Assembly (NCBI RefSeq): GCF_037325665.1
Contig: NC_090246.1
Location: forward strand, 37,345,317 to 37,409,316
Reading direction: 5' to 3'
Origin: Littorina saxatilis
Lineage: Eukaryota; Mollusca; Gastropoda; Littorinimorpha; Littorinidae
Length of the DNA: 64,000 nucleotides
The notes below the pieces were generated by a model. That model was given only the letters and a program-made list of their open reading frames with translations. It was not told the origin of the DNA and did no database searches. Made by a program: the position numbers and the translations under genes. Shown here in pieces: positions 45,901 to 59,961 of the stretch. Each line of letters starts with the position of its first letter. The stretch's first letter is position 1.

Positions 45901-48900
45901 CAGCGTCACCTTTCGTTGGCTGTTCCATCAGCTGTTGGGCCACCCACCTGGCGAGTTGAGGAGCGTATCCATGAGTTCGGAAGGCTCCATCTCCTGGGGC
46001 CCACCTTTTCGTCTCAACACCTCCGCGTAACTCTCCCCCGGCGACCAAACTGTGGCTGCCGGCTTACCTGAGCTTCCTGCGGCCTGAGCTCCCCCCTCAG
46101 AGCGCCGGGCGGCAGCTGGGAATGCACTAGCGGCCGCAGGTGAAACCCCAGTGCTAGGGTGTGTCAGAGGACGATCAACAGACGCCTGATCACCCGGGCT
46201 ACCCTCTGGCGATGCGCCATCCAGCCTGGTGACAGAAAGACTTGAGTTAGCACAGTTATTTACTTCATTTTAACATTTACATCCGACACAATCTATTTTT
46301 TGAATACAAACTATTGATTCCTTACTTTTCACCATCCTGAAGAAAGCAGCAACAAGCTGTCGAAATATTGATTGAGAATGTACCAAACCTGGTTACAGTT
46401 GTGTTCTCTTTTTACATTTAGTCAAGTTTTGACATAGAGGGGGAATCGAGACGAGGGTCGTGGTGTATGTGTGTGTGTCTGTCTGTGCGTGTGTGTGTGT
46501 AGAGCGATTCAGACCAAACTACTGAACCGATCTTTATGAAATTTGACATGAGAGTTCCTGGGTATGATATCCCCGGACGTTTTTTTCTTTTTTTCGATAA
46601 ATACTTTTGATGACGTCATATCCGGCTTTGTGTAAAAGTTGAGGCGGCACTGTCACACCCTCATTTTTCAATCAAATTGATTGAAATTTTTGTAAAGTAA
46701 TCTTCGACAAAGGCCGGACTTCGGTATTGCATTTCAGCTTGGTGGCTTAAAAATTAATTGATGACTTTGGTCATGAAAAATCTGAAAATTGTAATAAATT
46801 TTTTATTTATATAAAACGATCCAAATTTTATCTTATTCTACATCATTTCCCGATTCCAAAAACATATAAATATGTTATATTTGGATTAAAAACAAGCTCT
46901 GAAAATTAAAAATATAAAAATTATGATCAAAATTAAATTTCCAAAATCGATTTAAAAACAATTTCATCTTATTTCTTGCCGGTTCCTGATTCCAAAAACA
47001 TATAGATATGATATGTTTGTATTAAAAACACGCTCAGAAAGTTAAAACGAAGAGAGGTACAGAAAAGCGTGCTATGCAGCACAGCGAAACCACTACCGCG
47101 CTGAACAGGCTCATCAGTTTCACTCCGTTTTGCACGAGCGGCGGACTACGGACATTATGAAAAAATGTAGTGCGTTCAGGTTCATTCTGTGAGTTCCACA
47201 GCTTGACTAAATGTAGTAATTTCGCCTTACGCAACTTGTTGTTGAAATACAACCGTAACTCTCTTGAACCTGAACTGCAGTGGTGTGAAGGTCATATGAT
47301 CCAGTGGTGTGAAGGTCATATGAAGGTCATATGATCCAGGGCTGTTCTTGGCCTCCCTTTTAGTTAGGGAAGGGGCAAGTTAAAAGTAGAGGGGGCACAG
47401 GGAATTATTTGGCTACCAGCTGTTGCAGCCTGCACATACTTACTTTGTTACCAACAAGTGCTTTTGAGCTACACCAGGAACGGGAACTTATCACTGGCAG
47501 GCACTGAGCCAGCCTGCAGCTATTGTGGTACCTCTGCTGTGGAGGAAGATGGGCGCTAAAAATAGCTAAGCCTGTGTGCAGCTCCAGAGGCAGAATTCAA
47601 GCCCTGGGAACACCTGTGGACCTGTTCACAAATCCTTGTAGTTTCTGCTGTTGGTTTAAGGGGAGGTGGGCCAGTGCAAAATGGAAAAATTGATCAAAAC
47701 CCTTTTTTAATTTGTTTTTGCAGATAATGGTCTCATAACATACCTAAAATGCATGTGTGTCTGTGTTTTTGTCTAAAGTGTCATATTTATGTGTATAAAG
47801 ACAATATTTGAATAGTTTATCTTCAACGTCGTTTTTCTCATGTCGGCCATTTTTGCGGCAGTTGCATCTGTGGTGTTGCGATTTCTCTGGCTGTAATTTA
47901 GCTAGAGCAATAATTTTTTGTGCAGTTTGTGCAGAATATCACATTCTGGGGGATTACGAGAGGATTTTGTTGCCATTGTATTACAGTCATAACCAGGTTA
48001 TTTCAAACAAAATTTTTGCAGGGGTTACCCTAAAGTTTGACGGTTGTAACAAAGAAATGTCCCTAACTCCAAATATAAATATAATAATCAAAATCTGCTT
48101 CGTAATCCCCTAGAGCATACCCAGAAAGATAAATTATAACAATAATTAGAAGTGTGACAATCACATCTGCTGAAATATCGTTTTCCTCCTGTACTCCACT
48201 TTTGTCTGTATTTTGACTGTTTTTGTCGCGTAAAACAAAAAACAGCAACCGAAAATACAAAAAGTGACTATTCTTTGTTATCATTTGTTCATTTCTTTCA
48301 TAAAATAACATTCAGACACAATAAAACATTCAAAATAAAAAAAAGGTAGTGCACTGGCCCACCTCCCCTTAATGAAGTGTTCCTCTAAAAACTTCAGTGG
48401 AACCCCCCCTATTAGGACTAACTCGCTTTTAAGACCTTGTATTTTTTTTCATTAGCCCTGTAAATTTACCTCCTTTTTAGAACTCGACTTCCTCAGATTT
48501 TTGGAGGTCTTAAAAGTTGTTTTTTTCACTGTACTATCAATATTATACACAACAAGTCGCGTAAGGCGAAAATACAATATTTAGTCAAGTAGCTGTCGAA
48601 CTCACAGAATGAAACTGAACGCAATGCCATTTTTCAGCAAGACCGTATACTCGTAGCATCGTCAGTCCACCGCTCATGGCAAAGGCAGTGAAATTGACAA
48701 GAAGAGCGGGGTAGTAGTTGCGCTAAGAAGGATAGCACGCTTTTCTGTACCTCTCTTTGTTTTAACTTTCTGAGCGTGTTTTTAATCCAAACATATCATA
48801 TCTATATGTTTTTGGAATCAGGAACCGACAAGGAATAAGATGAAAGTGTTTTTAAATTGATTTGGACAATTTAATTTTGATAATAATTTTTATATATTTA

Positions 48901-50137
48901 ATTTTCAGAGCTTGTTTTTAATCCGAATATAACATATTTATATGTTTTTGGAATCAGCAAATGATGGAGAATAAGATAAACGTAAATTTGGATCGTTTTA
49001 TAAATTTTTATTTTTTTTTTACAATTTTCAGATTTTTAATGACCGAAGTCATTAACTAATTTTTAAGCCACCAAGCTGAAATGCAATACCGAAGTCCGGG
49101 CTTCGTCGAAGATTACTTGACCAAAATTTCAACCAATTTGGTTGAAAAATGAGGGCGTGACAGTGCCGCCTCAACTTTCACGAAAAGCCGGATATGACGT
49201 CATCAAAGACATTTATCAAAAAAATGAAAAAAAACGTTCGGGGATTTCATACCCAGAAACTCTCATGTCAAATTTCATAAAGATCGGTCCAGTAGTTTAG
49301 TCTGAATCGCTCTACACACACACACAGACACACACACAGACACACGCACATACACCACGACCCTCGTTTCGATTCCCCCTCGATGTTAAAATATTTAGTC
49401 AAAACTTGACTAAATATAAAAAGGAGGTTCTTCCAGCAGGATTCTCAGCGACTCGTCAACAGTGGGCGCTTTTATCATCAGGCTAGCTTGCTGAAAATAC
49501 CAAAGAGGTACCTGTGTTGCCGTACAAGCTGACACTCGCCCGACTCATTAGGGTCAAGGTTGTAGATGTACATAAGACCCTCCAGGTTGACGACCAACAG
49601 GCGTGGCAACTTCTGGATGCTGAAAGCAGACAAAAGCAACTATTATAACTAGTTTCTATTACCATCTCCTTGTGTTGTACATGAACTTCTGATAGTTAAA
49701 TTCCCCAAAAATGGGAACAGAAAAGAAAACGAAAAAATAAAAATTCACGTCAACCAGAACCATCAAGTTCTATTTCTTCTTCCGGTATCTTTCCAAAAAG
49801 AAGGAGGAGAAGAAGAGAGGAAGAAGATGTTTCAATACAAACCATAGTCCTGTGCTATTTTTGTTGTTGCACTAAATACTAATGTATTATAAATAAAGGA
49901 ACACAAAACCATTGACCATGCAAACAGTAAATCCTATCAGTGAAAAGTGGATGCAGAAGATGAAGATGAAGAAAGAAACAACTCTGTTCTGTTGAAAACA
50001 GGTAAAAGATTACAACCAAAAAGACAACTTAAACCGATTGCCACAGAGTAAAATTATTCACTATGACCAATCAAATTCTTTAAGTTTTAAAAGGAAATCT
50101 CAAAATCAACATAAAAAGTTAATTTCCTCTGTGTATG

Positions 50138-50184
<47 letters not shown>

Positions 50185-50199
50185 TTCATGTGTGTGTGT

Positions 50200-50230
<31 letters not shown>

Positions 50231-50250
50231 CTTGCATGTGTGTGTGTGCT

Positions 50251-50291
<41 letters not shown>

Positions 50292-53200
50292 ACGCTGGGG
50301 AATCGCCAGAAATGCAGAACGATTCTAACAGCAGTCAAGCATTTTCAGAGTGAGTGTGTGTGGAAAATTTTAACGTTTGAGGTAATCAAAAGCTCATCCG
50401 TCAAATTCTTGTTCATGCAAGCGTATGAGACATAAGGCTTGTGTAACACACCAAGCATTTGGTTGTTTTAATGCAGATTATCTTACATACAGCTAGTTAA
50501 ACGCCCTTTTTTGTCTCTCCGTCCCCAACTTTTCACTTCCAATAATGACGTTTTCCCAACGTGAATCTGTGTGAGATAATAGAGCATGTTTTAAATCGCT
50601 CTTTGATGTCTAGTTTAACAAGTCGTTAAGTTTTGTGATCCTAACTTGCATTTAAGTTGTTTTAAACGTATTCGAAAGAATTGATCCTTTCTTTCTTTAT
50701 TTGGTGTTTAACGTCGTTTTCAACCACGAAGGTTATATCGCGACGGGGGAAGGGGGAAAATGAGATAGAGCCACTTGTCAATTGTTTCTTGTTCACAAAA
50801 GCACTAATCAAAAATTTGCTCAAGGGGCTTGCAACGTAGTACAATATATTACCTTACTGGGAGAATGCAAGTTTCCAGTACAAAGGACTTAACATTTCTT
50901 ACATACTGCTTGACTTTCTTTTTTTCTTTATTTGGTGTTTAACGTCGTTTTCAACCACGAAGGTTATATCGCGACGGGGGAAGGGGGAAGATGGGATAGA
51001 GCCACTTGTCAATTCTTTCTTGTTCACAAAAGCACAAATCAAAATTTGCTCCAGGGGCTTGCAACGTAGTACAATATATTACCTTACTGGGAGAATGCAA
51101 GTTTCCAGTACAAAGGACTTAAAATTTCTTACATACTGCTTGACTAAAATCTTTACAAAAATTGACTATATTCTATACAAGAAACACTTAACAAGGGTAA
51201 AAGGAGAAACAGAATCTGTTAGTCGCCTCTTACGACATGCTGGGGGAGCATCGGGCAAATTCTTTCTCATCCCATCCAATATGGGACTCCCCCTAACCCG
51301 CGGGGGGTAAGAATTGATCCTGCATTTCTATGACAACGTTTCGGACACATACCATGCTATCGTATCCATCTGGAAGAACTGTTGTATGAAAATTATAACA
51401 TCTCATCTTCTACATCGATTCTGCTAAACATTTTCCTCTATTCACACCAATGAGAATAAGTAGCTTCAAAGAGAACATATCAAAGTTTGTTTTGGCAGAT
51501 ACGATTTTTTCTCAAAATGATTCAGTGTGTAGAAACGACTATTGAAAGTGAAAATTTGACAGCAGCAAGACAAACATCACTGTTCAACTAACTACAAGTA
51601 CAATAACAGGTATTAATCAACTAAATGGTTGCTATGTTGTGCACGTTTAATGTCTTATGCCCTCCCATAAACAAAAATCAGTCAGATATGTGTTTGATTT
51701 ATCTCAAACAAATTCATATTCTCGAGACACTCATTGTCCCAATCCAGATCTGTTGCGGTACGAATGCTGTTACATGTAGTACCGTTGTGCCTTTCCAGCT
51801 ATTCCCCAGCGTGGTGTGTGTGCGTGCTTGCACATGTGCGTGTTAATGTATGTCGATGATTTTGTTTGTCTCTAACACTGAAAAGCAAACCCACAAGAAT
51901 AAAAATAAAAAACACTTTTCCCATACAAGAGAATTTCTAAATATTCTCTTTATGTTACTCATCCAAAATATCATGCAGGCATTCCATGAAGAATGTTGAT
52001 ACAACAATACACAAATTAATGAGACAAACCCAAACAAGGAAAATGCAACCTTGCTGAACTGCAATCATTTTCAAAAGCAAAAGGCAGAGCAAATTGTTTA
52101 GAAAAGATAGAAGTTTGGACTTTGAACATTCCATCCCAAGAGAACAATAAGTCTTGACCCTTCTGTTTAATAAGCTGGGCTGCATAACAGCATGCTAATC
52201 TGCGCAGGAGAAGGCGAAGCATACATTATGCTGGCAATTGAAAAGCGCTACATTAATTTTCAATAGTTTACTTCCAAATTTCAATACAACTAGACCATAC
52301 AAATGGACACCAGATCATAATACGTCTAAAACAGATGGAGGGGGAGGGGGGGGGGGGGGGAGTAAGACATGGAGTGGGGCATCACACCTCCCCACCAGTC
52401 AAGAAGATGTGACATCTGTCAATCATAAACATCGAGTGTTCCACATCATGTCAAATGAAAAGTACAGTCAGTGAGTCCCAACAAATGTACCTCTCTTCTA
52501 TGACTACCTCTCTTTTACCACATACACTTATCAGATTTTAGGTCTTAAAACAGAGGTACCATTGTACTAGCTGCTGAGAAATACAGCTGCATGCAAAGAG
52601 AAAGAAAGTGATGTGTCACCTGTGTATGATGACAGATCATTTTCTCCTAAAAGTAAAACCTAACCTCACCCTTCTTCACTCATTTTCTTGCCAGAGCTTC
52701 TCTCATCCTAACCATGTACACTTGCACTTGCATTGTGAGAACACTGCTCAAGAAACGACACTTTGACTGTTACGTTAACCCAACTAAACCCCCTGCAATA
52801 TAGGGACACGTTTAGCAAGTATCGCAAGTATCAAGTGAGGCTGATGGGGTCTATGTCGACCAAAAGAGTGGGATTCCCTGTAGGTGGAGTACAGGGTGGA
52901 GTTTTTCAATAAAACTTGCAAACCATACTCGAATTTCTAAGAAATATCAAAAAAGATTGAAAAACATCAAATTCTACCGATGTCGCCAAGCATCACGTGA
53001 CTTTCAGCGATATCAGCGACACGCTACAGGAACTAAATCCTGTGGTATTCCCTGTATACAGGGAATCCCTCTCCAGGAACTCCACCTACAGGGAATCCCA
53101 CTCTTTTGGTCGACATAGACCCCATCAGCTCAAGTGAGCCATTCATTATAGGTACCACTGTGAACAGCAAGCATGTTCTCTCCCCTCCCTAAAACAATTC

Positions 53201-56200
53201 TGTAATGTACACATCAAAGGTACCAGTCTCCTACATTTCTTGAAAAGAATTCTGCACATCAGATGATTTCATGGTAGGTAAGCGTATGTTGCAATGTAAG
53301 AACTGGCCAGAAGGGTCTTGGAAGAAACAAGGAAGAAAAGAAAAGAAGCGTAGAGTTGTAGCTGCTGCAAGATTTCCAATGACTGTTCGGAGAAACACAA
53401 GATGTAGAAATTGTCGCACCAGTGACAAATTAATTACATATCTCTCGTTACATATGCATCATTCACAAGTAGTTGCAACCCTGCTACTTGAACACAGTAT
53501 AGGACCTGACTTTTGATAAGTGCTAGTCACAAAGGGTAAAAAACAAAAGAAAGGAGGACAATAGATCGATATCTTGGAATCCCCCTTTTAAGATCTCAAA
53601 ATCTGGAGAAAAAAACAGGTCTTAAAAAGGAGAGAGTCTTAAAATAAAGGTAGACTTGCATAGGTTATTGATAGAAAATCTGAAAAAAGCAAGGTCTCAA
53701 GGGATAGTGGGGGGCGGTTGTCTTAAACGGGGGGATCTCACAAGGAGGGTTTCAATTATGTATTTTAATTGATACTGGATTTCTGCAACAGGTACATGTA
53801 CACATTTTTTCTTCATGTGCAGGACAAAAAGACTAAGCAGCAGTAACATATGCATAATGATAATAGTGCTTGGGAAGTGTAGATTCTGTACAAAAGAGAG
53901 AAATATGCTCTTCTCTGCATAACAAAAGCGCATTAGAGCTTCACAAAAAACAAAAATTCAGTAAAAAAACTACTGACCCACTCATCAAACTGCAAACAGG
54001 AACAATGATACAAAAAGGTGCAAACAAAATAATTGTCAAGAAAAACAACCAGAGAAGACTACACAAACATGATCGAACTTAACAATTTTGCTACATGTGT
54101 ATACTAGATGAATACCCGCTTCGCCGGGTAGCCGGCTTTGCCGGGAAGAAGTAGAGCCGAATACCCGGCTTCGCCGGGTGAGTGGCGCACCGTACGCCGG
54201 CTTTGCCGGGTACCCGGCTTCGCCAGGTGAGTGGCGCACCGTACGCGATTGATGCCACACGAAGGAAAACTTCTAAAAATAGTAACGGGAATATGGATTG
54301 AGCGTTGTGGACAGTGACCTTCTAAAAATAGTAATGGGAATATGGATTTTGAACAGAAAATCTGATAAAACAAAAGGAGGAATTGTTGAATAACAGGGGG
54401 GTCCACTGCATGCTAAACAAAAGAATAGGACTGACACAAGGTTAGCACCGCAGCAGTCACGAAGAGGGCACATTTGTTTCTACTTGTGGTTTATGCTAGA
54501 CTAATACAGTCCTCTTTTATGTTTCATCTCAACCCTCACCCAACAACAAACAAAAGAAAACCAACATACTGATCATCACACATTTAAAAAAAAGTTCAGC
54601 AAGTAAAGCAAAGCAAAGAAAAAATAAAAGAAATGTAGAAAGAAGGAAATATAAATAGACAGAGATGTGGTCAAATTATAACATTGCAGTAACTTCATGA
54701 CTTGTTTGGAACAGATCAGAGAAATTTCTGATGAAATGATGCTTGCACCAGATGCAAAAAGCATATAAATGGAAAGTTCTGTCATAATAAACACTTGAAG
54801 GTAGTCCACAGCTCCTTAATTATGAGCATAACACCATCAGCTATAGATTCTGGATTGCATGCTGTCAAACTCAAAGCTAAGCTTGACCAGACACTCAGTG
54901 TTCAATGCCTAGTTTGGTTAACTACACACACTTACCACTGTCATGAACTCTTCTCAGACACATAATTATATTTACACACGTGACAAGAATGTCCATGACA
55001 AACAAATGAACAAATGTAAACATCAGGAATAATGTCTTTCCAAATTAGGCTCCCCTGAAAAATGCTCACACCACCATGCATGCAATTCAAAACTGCATCC
55101 CGTTCTATAAATATCATCTGAAGCATTTCAATGCTACATAACTAATAAAGGTAAGCATTTTTTAACAGTATTCCATCAAAGCTGATTACTTACCTTTTCA
55201 AGATGTATTATTAATTAATCAAACGAAGGATACAACATGAAAACCCATTGAAACTTTTTTCTATAAAAAGCAAAAACACACATTATAAACAGCAATTTGG
55301 GGAAACTCTTCTTCATTTATTTACTCTTAGTCAAATACAACGCAACCCAATCAACTAGTTAAGGGCAAACACTTTTTTCTGTAAGGTTGAGAATTTTTCA
55401 ACAGTTACTCCTCCCTCAAAAGAGGCTCTGGCATAATCTTTAATATAAATGAAACACCCATTAGAACATGCTTTTTTTTTTAACATCTTTCAAAGCAAAG
55501 GTCTGTGCAATCCTATAACCCGCCTCACACCACACACGCAGAAAGGGTAAAAAAATTAATTGCGCATATTTTAAAACACTTGGTCAAAGCTTCACAGATC
55601 ATCTAAAAAGTTGAAAGCTGTCCAAAATTAACCAAGAACCCTCATCCCTTACAGAACAATTGATGAAACAGTGACTATACCATTATATGTATGCAAGATT
55701 CCTCTGTAACATAATCTAGATTTATATAAATAATTTGTTGTACATTTTTCAGACGCACCAATCTGTTAGCAAGCACACACAGAAGTAAAAAAAGAACAAA
55801 ATCTAGGTGTACTAAGTCCTGTAATTATTTCATAATGGCATTTGTTTGGTCTTCAAACCCCCTACATAAATCAACTAAGTGTGCGCACATACTTGTTAGC
55901 AAGCAAATACCAAGTTCAAGACAAATCTAGCTAACAACATGCGCATTCAGGCAAACACTCGCTCACACAGACCACCACAAAAATCCAGCAACACTCTTAT
56001 TTAGTGCCAGACTTACGTGGTAATGGCGCAAATGTTTTTGGTGCCAGGGCAGGGCAGGTGAGCTGTTGCGAATGATCGACCTTGGGAAAACATGTCCGTC
56101 ATCTGGGCCGGCAAAACGGACGCTGACGATTTGACTAGATTTCCCATCATTCCCATCCACGATCCTGACTCATCAGCTTGTCTGTGACAGATAACTTTGT

Positions 56201-59200
56201 ATTGTGTGCAAATCTGTGTAATTACAACACATAAAATAGTCAATTTTTATATCCAAATGACAGGAATTTCTCAGCTTCTGAACTTCCCTCAGGTAGGCTG
56301 TTTTATTTCTTCTCAAGTGCCATACTTTTGTGTTGAAAACTGACCTTAACAACAAATTTTACCTCTAAACCAAACAAGAAAACTTTCTCCTAATCTTGCT
56401 TTGCCTCCACAAAATGACAAATGCATTTGATTTATCCACTTCAACAACCAAATATTTCAGAAAGCGCACCACATATCTAAGATTCAAAGACAAGACAGAA
56501 CAACACAAGATATGGTGGAACGAGACATTGACAGCAACAAATCTTTCTTTTCAGAGATAAGCTTGTTAAATTCTGAAAGTTTGATGACATCCACCTTTGT
56601 ACTGAATCAACAGCAGTCAGTTATTAAAACAATCAGATTAGTACTTTTCTTTGGGTTGTTCCAGTTTGAAGACATGAACGGTTTCTGTGTTACTGGAAGA
56701 GCAGAGGAATGTGGCGTCATGGTTGAATGAAAGGCAGGTGATGCTGACACACCTGTAGCAAAACAAACAGTAAAATGTGTGAGCTGATTAGAAAACACAA
56801 AGTCATGAAAGTATGCAGTGTACACCACTGAGCTATGGTCAATGATTTCACAGTATTAAAACACTATAAGTAGAATGCTGCAATGACCCACCCCCCCCCC
56901 CCCCAAAAAAAAAAAAAAAAAAAAAAAAGCATTAAAAATAACATTCTAGTACACAAAGACCAACGTTCTGATTGCAGTGTTGAAAAACATTCTTCCCAGA
57001 ATGTTAAAAAAAAACCACAGAAAGTCATGACAAGTATCATGCTTGAAGAAACCATACACCTGTATGCTAAGAGTAAGAGGTAATTATTACTTTATTGCTC
57101 AAAAATAGCATTCCGTCAGCATTTACAAATATTTTAAGGGGGTATTTCTTTGTTGCTCCTGTATAAATAGCATTCAGTCAGCATTTGCAAATACTTGTTT
57201 TGTATACACTGTTTTCCATGGGGTTGAATTTCAGTGATCAGACAAGTTCAAAGTTCAATATTGTCCTCAGTAGCAGAAGCAGCCCATCAGGGATAGAAGG
57301 TGATATTCTGCTTTATACGTTCAATATATATGAGATTTTATCTCAAAACATCAATCATTCAATGACTGTATATATTACCTTTTGACTCCCCTCCTGAATT
57401 CAAACAGCTTGGCCCCATCTGGGAGTCCAAATACCCTTATAACAGTTCCCTGCACACAGAGTATTCTTTCATAGTATGCGCGCATCACCTTGGCACCTTT
57501 ACATATTCAAGAGTCATGTTCACTGCACACTGCAAATAATTCAACTTCAAGGAAAACTCACAACAACAACAAAATTAAATCAATCCTACAAAATCAAAGT
57601 TACTGAAGGAAATTAGTGCAGGGTGAGCAAGATTGGCAGCCCATTCGTCCCAGGCCACCTGAAATGAATGTGGGTGACCTAAAGTTGAAAATGCAATCGC
57701 CCACTTGGCGAAAGCGTGGATGCTGCTGACACACCCGCCAGTCAAGCTAGGACAGCTCTTGTAAGTTGTAGGCAACCTCAGAACATTGTTACTGGAAGAT
57801 ACCTCCCTCCCCTTGTAAATAAGCAGGTAAGTCAGCACAAATCTGTCCAGGTTTTCACATGGGATAAGAGCATCCTTCCACTTGAACACACAGTAAACAG
57901 CTACAGCATGTCTGCTTCCACTGTTCCAACTTCCAGTGAAGAGTGGGAATCATAATAAAATCAATGAAGCCTTGCAAAAAATCCCACACTGCACAGAAAG
58001 CAGCCAGGATGCCGATTGTTGGTATGTGTCAAACAGGAAGGATGCTTTTATTTTAATCAAAAGCTTGAATAGATCTATCATGATTCTCAAAATAGTTAAC
58101 ATTATGAAATAATCTTTAGTTTAATGCCCACATGTCGACTGAATTTTGTTTTAACTTTCTCATGCCTGAAATGTAACCACCATTCAGTCAGACATCAATA
58201 GAAGATTTAGGTTTTCCCTTAAAACAGGCAAAGAGATGAGACATCGTAAAAAAGCAAACCTTTTCTGATGCTGTGCCAAGTTTGTCTCCTGCTGGACTAA
58301 AAGCCAAGGCAGCCAGACGATTGTCATGGGCTGGTATCATTAGAACACCTCGCTAAAAAAAAAAAAAAAAGAGAGGAAAAACAACTTATTTAAATTCTGC
58401 AGAACAGCAATCTTAAAGGTCCTTGTCTACATTTTTATACCGAAATCGCCATTTGACCATTAAAGTGCAGAGTCTATTATCTACAAATATCAACAATACA
58501 CCCCCTTTCGACCAGGAAAGACGAAACCAGTGTAGCCGTTTGAAAATTCATTGTAGTATTCCAGCGTAGTACTCATAGTAGGATATCCTTATTTGGAAAA
58601 TGCCAAGCGCAAAACTCCTCTCAAATCCCGTGCATTTCGTGCGTTTAAAAAAAAGCGTGGACAGCGCTCCAGTGTCAAACTGTTGCTGCACTTGTTTGGG
58701 CGTGGCTATAAGCATAGTGACATGCATTTGATTGGTCAGTATTTTTAGGCAAAGCACATGTTCTCAGCAAACAGAAAACAAAATATTGGAAGCGTGAGTC
58801 ACGCTACCCAAAAATAAAATCTTTTTTTACATATATTTTTTTTTCTATAACTTTTTTCCCCATGGTTCATTCATCATCTGACATAACTTTTTAGCGAAAT
58901 CTAACCATAAGATTATTGAAAAAAAGCAAAAATGTAGACGACCACCTTTAAGAATCTAATAAAAATAGGTCTCGTTTCAATGACCTCCAAATTCATAATA
59001 ACTGGATGCAAGTTTACACTACATGTACAGTAAAACTCTACTTTTTCATAAATTCTACAGTTTACATCATTCTAATTATTCAAGCAAAAAACCCAATATT
59101 CATTCTTCTTCGTTCATGGGCTGAAACTCCCACATTCACTCATGTGTTTGCATGAGTGGATTTTTGTATGTGTATGACCGTTTTACGTCCGTCCAATATT

Positions 59201-59918
59201 CACTCAAAATCCCATACCAGCCTTTCGTCAGAAACACAATCAAACAATGTCACACTTACCAAATTTATGGTGTCAAAAATCTGAACCTCTCCCATTTGGT
59301 TGCTTCCTGGGAAGGCAAGATAGCAGTTCTCATTAGATATGGATAGTGCAATGAGTCCCGTGGGGTTGGTGGGTGTGTCACGAATCGTGTGGAGCACCTT
59401 CATGTCTCGGATGTTGTGAATGTACAGGCTTTCTTCTAAGCAAACAACCAAACGCTGAAAACAGATACACACTTATCAGGAACCTTTTTTTGATAAATAA
59501 TCTACTATATATCTATATCTATATACAGCTTGTGTGTGTGTGTCTGTCTGTCTGTCTTTCTGTCTGTTCGCTATGCACGGCCAAATTAGTTCTCGATGGA
59601 TCTGCTTCAAATTTGGTGGGCATATTCAGGTAGACCCCGGACACAATCTGGTCGATGAAAATTTTCGACACGTGCCCTCAGCGTGCAGCGCTGAACCGAT
59701 TTTGGTTTTTATGGTTTTTCTGTACATCCATTCCCAGTAACTCTACCTTATCTTCTCCAGTGTTTTGCGCGTTTATCTCCCTTCCTTCGTGTGGCGTCAA
59801 TCGCGTAGGGTGCGCCACTCACCCGGCAAAGCCGGGTACGCGGCGAAGCCGGCGTACGGTGCGCCACTTTGCTGGGTATTCGGCTCTACTTCTTCCCGGC
59901 GAAGCGGGTAATCATCTA

Positions 59919-59961
<43 letters not shown>

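Noticed and set aside
48063-48311. 82-codon minus-strand frame with a hydrophobic stretch
   Set aside because: Inside the TTAA MITE 47660-48368; no family recognised.
50038-50435. Cys-Val repeat frames
   Set aside because: Translations of the (GT)n microsatellite in three frames.
53271-53516. 81-codon basic frame ([13 protein letters not shown])
   Set aside because: Short, no splice or homology support, lies in a WIPI2 intron.
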